Part shown: piece after piece, positions 7,074 to 11,852 of the stretch | How positions within the stretch are numbered: the stretch's first letter is position 1 | Layout: the number at the start of each line of letters is the position of its first letter | Assembly: GCA_030741455.1 (NCBI GenBank) | Contig: JASLVI010000034.1 | Span: 1 to 11,852, forward strand | Reading direction: 5' to 3' | DNA from: Candidatus Poseidoniaceae archaeon | GTDB taxonomy: Archaea; Thermoplasmatota; Poseidoniia; Poseidoniales; Poseidoniaceae | DNA: 11,852 nt | Translations under genes and position numbers: made by a program | The notes under the pieces: generated by a model | The model's database searches: none | What the model was told of the DNA's origin: nothing | What the model saw: only the letters and a program-made list of their open reading frames with translations

Positions 7074-7949
7074 ATGCCCGATTGGATGTTGTATCTTCTT
7101 GTTGCTCTGTTCGGTCTGTTCGTTCTTCTATTGCTCAATGGTGTACGTATCTGGTGGACGCGTGTACGCCCGCGCCAACCTAAACTGCATGCGGATTGGG
7201 CAGCTGATTGTGAATTAACATCGAGTGCGATATTCAATGAGTCCATGATCACTTTTCGTAATGTTCGCGATTTCCATTGGCGAACGACGCGAGATCGGGA
7301 TGAAAAGTGGGCGGACGAGGTTCTTGTTGATTCGACAAAAGTCAAGGACATATGGTTCGTTGTCGATCAGTTTCATGCCTTTCGTGGTATGTCCCATACA
7401 TATCTAACGTTCGAGTTTGAAGATGGGACATGTCTTTCCTTTTCCTTTGAAACTCGCCGGCAGCGTGGCAAAAAGTATCATCCATGGACCGGTTTGTGGC
7501 GCTCATATGAATTGTATCTGCTTGTTGGCTTCGAACGAGATGTCACACAGTTGAGAACACATGGTCGCAACAACATTGTCTCGATGTATCGTGTGATTAC
7601 GCCTCCTGATAAAGAGCGCCAGATGATTGTTCAGATGGCTCACCGACTCAACCAACTTGCAGATCGTCCAGAATTCTATCATACGCTTTTCAAGACGTGC
7701 AATACATCGATTGTTAAGGCGGTAAATACCGTCACGCCCGGAAGAATTCCATTTCTTTGGCGAAATTTCCTTCCTGGATATACGCCAAAAGCTGCATTGA
7801 AATTGAACCTGATTGAAGATTGGGGTGGATTGGAGAAGACCATGCAAGATGCTCGAATCGATCAGCACGCCCAAGGATGGGATGAGAAGAGCGATTACAG
7901 TGCCTACATTCGTGAAGGATTGCCGGCTTCACCCCTCAATGAGCAGTAA
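7074..7949 (+). CDS. DUF4105 (Lnb N-terminal-like) membrane-anchored protein
   Basis: This 291-residue protein has one hydrophobic helix near its start (about residues 5-22, MLYLLVALFGLFVLLLL), then a basic stretch (RIWWTRVRPRQPK) and a soluble domain. The domain follows the DUF4105 pattern: ITFRNVRDFHWR (about 59-70), KWADEVLVD, SHTYLTFEFEDG (H108), LSFSFETRRQRGKKYHPWTG, LWRSYELYLLVGFERDVTQLRT, MYRVITPP, LADRPEFYHTLFKTCNTSIV (C209). The His in the beta strand and the Cys of the NCTTxI-like motif are the residues I recall as most conserved in the family. They resemble a papain/NlpC-like Cys-His pair, but activity is unproven. Bacterial relatives that I recall usually have several helices before this domain; here there is one. 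It follows the type I membrane protein by 5 bases and ends in a 21-base tail-to-tail overlap with the thiamine pyrophosphokinase gene. Confidence 0.85.
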   Translation: MPDWMLYLLVALFGLFVLLLLNGVRIWWTRVRPRQPKLHADWAADCELTSSAIFNESMITFRNVRDFHWRTTRDRDEKWADEVLVDSTKVKDIWFVVDQFHAFRGMSHTYLTFEFEDGTCLSFSFETRRQRGKKYHPWTGLWRSYELYLLVGFERDVTQLRTHGRNNIVSMYRVITPPDKERQMIVQMAHRLNQLADRPEFYHTLFKTCNTSIVKAVNTVTPGRIPFLWRNFLPGYTPKAALKLNLIEDWGGLEKTMQDARIDQHAQGWDEKSDYSAYIREGLPASPLNEQ

Positions 7950-8552
7950 AAGATCGCCAGATTGGGCTGAAACAACAATCGTTGAATCGATGGCTCTGTT
8001 TGAAACACCTTGAGTTCCTGTTGTTATCGATGCATGGCTGAGTGGATACTCACAACCTTGTAGCGACACACCTGTGACCTCTCCGAAAGGCATCAGACTT
8101 ACAATCGCCCCTTCACGAACCTGTATGTGGTTTGGTGTTGAACTCACCCTTAGAGCAGACCAACCATCCATGAGAATGCGTGCAGAACTTTCGGTTTCAA
8201 ACAAGGCCGAATACGCTGCAAGGTGGTGGTCATAACGACCGATTTCAATGCCAATGAGATCGATGTGTGCATTTGGATACGTTTTCGTCGCCCAAGCCAG
8301 ACCTTTGGAAACATCGCTCTGTTCTTGATTCGGAGTGTGAATGACCATCGTTCCGTTGGTTTTACAATGTTCAAGTGTTGAATCATCGACACTGTCCAAA
8401 TCACCAATGATTGCAGTTGGTATAATATTTGCATCAATCATTCGATTTGCAGCACCATCCAATGCGAGAACTGCATCGTATTCTGTGATATTTTCCACGA
8501 TTTTGAAGGCCTTCGGCCAGCCTCCATTTGCAACGATAAGAATGCGAGCCAT
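7929..8552 (-). CDS. Thiamine pyrophosphokinase (TPK, THI80/Bacillus ThiN-type fold)
   Basis: This 207-residue cytosolic enzyme should transfer pyrophosphate from ATP to thiamine, giving thiamine diphosphate directly from salvaged vitamin. Motifs in order are ILIVANGG (4-11), ALDGAANRMIDANIIPTAIIGDLDSV (D32, G50-D51-x-D53), the EQSDVSKGLAW block (77-87), which aligns with DQTDxxxAL of known TPKs, IGRYDHHLA (104-112), GCEYPLSHASITTGTQGVSNRA (166-187; SNR at 184-186) and the closing strand SGDLLLLIE. Length and motif order match full-length TPKs. The start ATG is at 8550-8552 on this strand, with only a weak purine run upstream. I leave the symbol blank because thiN names an unrelated thiamine-phosphate synthase domain in archaea. 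It is divergent from the FG-GAP gene and convergent with the DUF4105 gene. No thiamine synthesis gene is nearby, and no TPP riboswitch motif is evident upstream. Confidence 0.92.
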   Translation of the reverse strand: MARILIVANGGWPKAFKIVENITEYDAVLALDGAANRMIDANIIPTAIIGDLDSVDDSTLEHCKTNGTMVIHTPNQEQSDVSKGLAWATKTYPNAHIDLIGIEIGRYDHHLAAYSALFETESSARILMDGWSALRVSSTPNHIQVREGAIVSLMPFGEVTGVSLQGCEYPLSHASITTGTQGVSNRAIDSTIVVSAQSGDLLLLIEG

Positions 8553-8631
8553 GAACCTTGGAATCGTTGGTTCTTCTTGACATCATAGGTCCGTCTGAAT
8601 CAGATGAAATCGAATCGTATGCTGACAATGG

Positions 8632-8638
8632 TTTAGAA
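8632..8638 (+). promoter_or_regulatory. Possible TATA-like element before the FG-GAP gene
   Basis: TTTAGAA is centred about 26 bases before the ATG at 8661, the spacing expected if transcription starts at the first codon (leaderless). No SD is present before 8661. The element overlaps one arm of an inverted repeat. It is a weak consensus match. Confidence 0.3.
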
Positions 8639-8660
8639 CGTTGAGTGTTCTAAGCAGAAC
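8633..8660. promoter_or_regulatory. Inverted repeat with a third half-site in the divergent spacer (candidate operator)
   Basis: TTAGAAC (8633-8639) and GTTCTAA (8647-8653) form a perfect 7-bp inverted repeat with a 7-base centre. AGAAC repeats at 8656-8660, directly before the ATG at 8661, and pairs with GTTCT (8647-8651) across 4 bases. Three half-sites thus cover the core promoter position. It could be a regulator binding site or an RNA hairpin; the sequence alone cannot distinguish the two. Confidence 0.45.
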
Positions 8661-11600
8661 ATGCGCGGGGAGCGGATGCTTTTCAAGTCGGTTCTGTCGA
8701 CGGGTATAATCCTCCTTATGCTGCTCCAATTGATGGCTCCAATGGCCTCTCATTCCGCCCCCAGTGGCTTGGTTTTGGAAGAAGAGTTGTACGTTGAACA
8801 CACCCTTCCCGAGAATTTGGAACATGGACACGATTTGGGTGGACAGAACATTGACTTAGAAGGAATGACCGAAGTTCTTGTTCGCCAGGATTCTTCGATC
8901 GATATGTGGATGAGTGAACTCTTGGTTTCAGGCGACTCCAACAATCTGAGCACGCCGAGCGTCTATTTTGCTGAGAATGGTTCGAGTTACTTTTGCTGGA
9001 TGAATGATTTGGGCGAGGTAAGGATGGGCGTTCGTACATCATCTGGTGCCTTCTCCAATTCGTTGGTTGATACAGTCGATGCATCACTCGGTCTCATTGG
9101 ATGTTCAATCGTTGTTGACAAGACCTACAGACCACTTGCTTTGTTCGGTGATGGCGCAGACCTCAAGATGGGACGCCTTGCCTTCGAAGGACAGGTGTAC
9201 TCAACAGATACTTGGTTGGAACGAACGATTATTGAAGACCTGTATCCTGAATCAATGATTGTTCGTCTTACACAAGAAGGATATGAATTCGGTATTGTAC
9301 GAACGACAACAGGTGAACTTTGGCAGGTGAATAACAGTGGAACACGTTGGTATCATAGCCTCCTCGATAGCGGTCCAGTAGGGGAGGAATTCGAACTCAA
9401 GATGGATGCGAATGGTGTCGCAAACATCGCTTACACTCGCGCAGGAGAAGCGGTTCGGCTTCAAGTGAATGGTGATGAGCAAACCGTTCAGATTCTTGCC
9501 CGTGATGATGCCACACATTCTGCCATTGGTTTGGATTTGGATTTGAATGGACTTGCTCAAGTAGCGACAACATCCTTTGATGCTGGTCAGACCGAACTTT
9601 CAATTTTCAAGAGTCTTGAGGATCAATCGACAGGTCGACTTTCCAATGAAGCAATGCATTCCTTCGAACTTTTCCCAGATATTGTCGAAGGTTCTGCATC
9701 ATATGGTGATCTCAATGCAGACGGTTTTGACGATGTTGTCTTTACGCAACCGACTGCATCCGATAGTGGATTGAACAACAATGGTCGCGTGACAATTCTC
9801 TTCGGCGGCAACGATAGTTTTGATTCCTCTACCCCTGTTGTCTTGAGTGGTGCTCAGTCGACAGAATTGTTTGGTAGTGGCGTAGCAATTGGCCATTTCT
9901 TAGGGAATGGTACGCAGCAACTTCTCCTCTCATCACCAGGATTTGACAATACAAGCCGAACAGATGAGTTCAATCACGGTCTTCTTTCATTGTATCAATG
10001 GAATCAAACCCAGTTCGACCTTATTTGGAGTTCAACTGGAAACAACGAGGAGATGCTCGGTACAGATTTGGCACGCATCGATGATATGAATGGAGATGGA
10101 TCGCATGATCTTGTCGCTCTGCAAGGTAATTGGTCGGATGGCACCATAACCGGGCGATTATCGGTCTATGAAGGGGGATTGGACGGCCTTTCTTGGTCGC
10201 ACAATATTTCTGCTAGCACCAATGGTCCATACTTTGGTCGTTCAATGTCCAATGGTGGTGATTTGAACGGTGATGGTTATGGTGACCTTGTTGTTTCAAA
10301 TTCAGGTACTGAGGCTTCCCCAATCGGTTATTCAGCCATCGAGGTATTCTATGGTTCAGTTGATGGTTTCCCTCTGTCTGCAAACCAAAGCATTCAGCGT
10401 CTTGCTTCTGGTCAATTGTTCGGTACGACCGTTGAAATCATCGACGATATCAACAACGATGGAATGGATGAATTGATGGTGCAGGAGCTTTCTGCAACAG
10501 GGGCTGCCTATCTTGCCGGAACGGCCCACTTGTTCATGGGTAACGCCTCTGAAAACTTCAGCCAAACCGCTGATTGGACAAGCGAAGGAGTCAGCAACGA
10601 ACGTCTGGGTTGGATGTTTGCATCCGCTGGTGACGTGAACGATGATGGGTTTGCTGACACATTCATTGGATCGAGCATGGGATTCACGCCCTCTGGTCAA
10701 ATCAATCTCTATCTTGGTTCATCGAATGGATTTGTTCCCACAACTGAGACCATTCGAACCGGGAGCCCAGCTGATTATCTCGGAGCGATAACACTTGGTG
10801 GATTTGATTCCAATGCTGATGGAACGATTGAGTTTGTCTATTCGGTGCGAAATGCAACGCGAGGAACGACGTTTGGCGTCGACATGATCACCGTGAGCAA
10901 GCAGGATTTCGATACCAGCCAATTCACGTTCCAAGGCGAAATGTCAGGGCTCAAACTAACCACTTCAAATCGTGGCGAGACAGCGATGATGTTCTCGCTA
11001 AACGCTTCTTCATCGCATTCGCTTGTTCACCTTGAACATGTGGACGATGGGTCGCCTGGTGGTTCGTGGGTTACTGAAACGCTGGACACGGCTTCATCGG
11101 CATTCAAGTTCCAATTTGATATCACACCAGCAGGACAACCGCATTTGACTGTTCTGGATGAATCGAATGGTTATGTCCATCATACCACAACATCTTGGAC
11201 TGCTCTTCATCAAGAGATTCGTACGTTCAATGACTTTGGTACCTATCCTGCAGCAGCAGTTGATGCAAATGGTGATCTTCACGTTGTTTATTCACACAAT
11301 GTCATCGAAAAATTGTATCACTCAACCGAGACCTCAACAGGATGGTCTGGAACCGAAATTCTTTCCGATTCAAATTTGACCGCACCGCCATCGCTCTGGT
11401 TTGATGGAATGGATATGCACATTCTTTATCGTGATTCAAACCTGAACAGTCTTGAGCATTTGGTCAAGTCAGGAAGTGGTTGGTCAACTGCTACCGAATT
11501 GTCGGAAGGAGATGCACTTGGAAAGGAACACGTAGCGCTTCAACTTGCAAACGGAACGACCTTCGTTGCAACCACTGTGAACAATTCAGGCGCGCATCAA

Positions 11601-11852
11601 CTACACATCGTCGATATCGATAACGATGTTTCAACACCACTTCGAAATCTTAGCGATGGTACTGCTGAATTATCCATGTGCATGGATACAAGCAATACAA
11701 TCGTTGTTCTCTCACTCGATTCCAATGGAATCCTCGTAACACATGAACGCAATGCTACCACCGAAGTTTGGAGTAATGTCTCAAGTCAACAACTCGGGTA
11801 TCTCAACGGAAACACCGATGGTTACGATCTTACATGTACATCGCATGGTCAT
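8661..11852 (+). CDS. Very large secreted FG-GAP beta-propeller protein (3' end outside window)
   Basis: The frame is open for 1064 codons without a stop and runs off the window. A signal peptide is clear (MRGERMLFKSVLSTGIILLM..., cut near residue 30). ATG 8661 is chosen; ATG 8676 is possible but its GGGGAG lies only 3 bases upstream. Residues from about 40 to 340 are beta-rich, with phrases such as FAENGSSYFCWMNDLGEVRMG. The centre has FG-GAP blades about 60 residues apart: GDLNADGFDD (349), GHFLGNGTQQ (411), DDMNGDGSHD (474), GDLNGDGYGD (533), DDINNDGMDE (595), GDVNDDGFAD (657), FDSNADGTIE (715). Seven blades would close one integrin-like propeller, with DxNxDGxxD calcium loops. From about 740 to the end are BNR/sialidase-like repeats (AAVDANGDLHVVYS, LWFDGMDMHILYRDS). 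Such proteins commonly bind carbohydrate or protein at the surface; no catalytic domain or anchor is visible yet. Confidence 0.87.
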   Translation, partial: MRGERMLFKSVLSTGIILLMLLQLMAPMASHSAPSGLVLEEELYVEHTLPENLEHGHDLGGQNIDLEGMTEVLVRQDSSIDMWMSELLVSGDSNNLSTPSVYFAENGSSYFCWMNDLGEVRMGVRTSSGAFSNSLVDTVDASLGLIGCSIVVDKTYRPLALFGDGADLKMGRLAFEGQVYSTDTWLERTIIEDLYPESMIVRLTQEGYEFGIVRTTTGELWQVNNSGTRWYHSLLDSGPVGEEFELKMDANGVANIAYTRAGEAVRLQVNGDEQTVQILARDDATHSAIGLDLDLNGLAQVATTSFDAGQTELSIFKSLEDQSTGRLSNEAMHSFELFPDIVEGSASYGDLNADGFDDVVFTQPTASDSGLNNNGRVTILFGGNDSFDSSTPVVLSGAQSTELFGSGVAIGHFLGNGTQQLLLSSPGFDNTSRTDEFNHGLLSLYQWNQTQFDLIWSSTGNNEEMLGTDLARIDDMNGDGSHDLVALQGNWSDGTITGRLSVYEGGLDGLSWSHNISASTNGPYFGRSMSNGGDLNGDGYGDLVVSNSGTEASPIGYSAIEVFYGSVDGFPLSANQSIQRLASGQLFGTTVEIIDDINNDGMDELMVQELSATGAAYLAGTAHLFMGNASENFSQTADWTSEGVSNERLGWMFASAGDVNDDGFADTFIGSSMGFTPSGQINLYLGSSNGFVPTTETIRTGSPADYLGAITLGGFDSNADGTIEFVYSVRNATRGTTFGVDMITVSKQDFDTSQFTFQGEMSGLKLTTSNRGETAMMFSLNASSSHSLVHLEHVDDGSPGGSWVTETLDTASSAFKFQFDITPAGQPHLTVLDESNGYVHHTTTSWTALHQEIRTFNDFGTYPAAAVDANGDLHVVYSHNVIEKLYHSTETSTGWSGTEILSDSNLTAPPSLWFDGMDMHILYRDSNLNSLEHLVKSGSGWSTATELSEGDALGKEHVALQLANGTTFVATTVNNSGAHQLHIVDIDNDVSTPLRNLSDGTAELSMCMDTSNTIVVLSLDSNGILVTHERNATTEVWSNVSSQQLGYLNGNTDGYDLTCTSHGH
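9705..10845 (+). repeat. Seven FG-GAP blade units (protein-level repeat)
   Basis: The calcium-loop motif recurs at residues 349, 411, 474, 533, 595, 657 and 715 of the FG-GAP protein, with 58-63 residue spacing. Six copies keep a DxNxDG-type loop; copy 2 reads HFLGNGTQQ and has lost the Asp ligands. The spacing fits a single seven-bladed propeller. Confidence 0.8.

Noticed and set aside
8553..8660. Possible TPP riboswitch upstream of the thiamine pyrophosphokinase
   Set aside because: The spacer is only 108 bases and read on the minus strand shows no CTGAGA core or other THI-box landmarks. The only clear structure is the AGAAC/GTTCT inverted repeat at its far end.
9252..9560. Minus-strand open frames across the FG-GAP gene (for example 9252-9560 and 10356-10700)
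   Set aside because: No family resemblance or start signals. The plus-strand frame is open for over 3 kb with a signal peptide and evenly spaced blade motifs.
1..11852. tRNA, rRNA, insertion sequence, integrase or attachment site
   Set aside because: Almost all bases are accounted for by protein genes. The only spacers longer than 20 bases are 3212-3251 and 8553-8660, and neither shows such features.

Overview
The window is a gene-dense, intron-free prokaryotic segment that is open at both ends. Gene starts often carry Shine-Dalgarno motifs (303-308, 1809-1813, 5768-5776, 7064-7068), and stop/start overlaps are frequent. The gene set suggests a planktonic marine archaeon of the Marine Group II / Candidatus Poseidoniales type: a light-dependent DNA repair enzyme, large Ca-binding surface proteins anchored by a single C-terminal membrane helix, and a thiamine salvage kinase. 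That assignment is inferred from gene content and is only moderately secure. No rRNA, tRNA, marker gene or mobile element is present to settle it.

Region 1 (1-3211, + strand) looks like a photo-repair/stress cassette. It holds the 3' end of a probable Nudix hydrolase, a full-length class II-like photolyase joined to it by an ATGA overlap, and a two-domain SRPBCC + TIGR01777 (SDR39U1/YfcH-like) oxidoreductase 14 bases further on.

Region 2 (3252-7949, + strand) encodes three envelope proteins that are tightly linked. The first is an 845-residue surface protein with a signal peptide, a PPC-like domain, a long array of thrombospondin-type-3-like Asp/Gly repeats with regular Cys pairs, a transmembrane helix and an acidic Pro-rich tail. 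The second overlaps it by 8 bases and is a 428-residue type I membrane protein with two Cys-paired beta-rich domains and a Trp-rich cytoplasmic tail. The third starts 5 bases later and is a single-helix membrane protein with a DUF4105 (Lnb N-terminal-like) domain. The spacing suggests they are made together and may act together at the membrane. That is inference.

Region 3 (7929-8552, - strand) is a thiamine pyrophosphokinase that converges on the DUF4105 gene with a 21-base tail-to-tail overlap.

Region 4 (8553-11852) opens with a 108-base divergent intergenic spacer containing a perfect 7-bp inverted repeat. It continues into a very large secreted FG-GAP protein that is still open at the window end (1064 codons visible). 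Its centre shows seven evenly spaced FG-GAP-type blades, flanked by other beta-propeller-like segments.

I do not see a clearly unprecedented system. The strongest candidates for a second look are the three-gene membrane/surface operon, the A/B repeat architecture of its first protein, and the three AGAAC/GTTCT half-sites in front of the FG-GAP gene.
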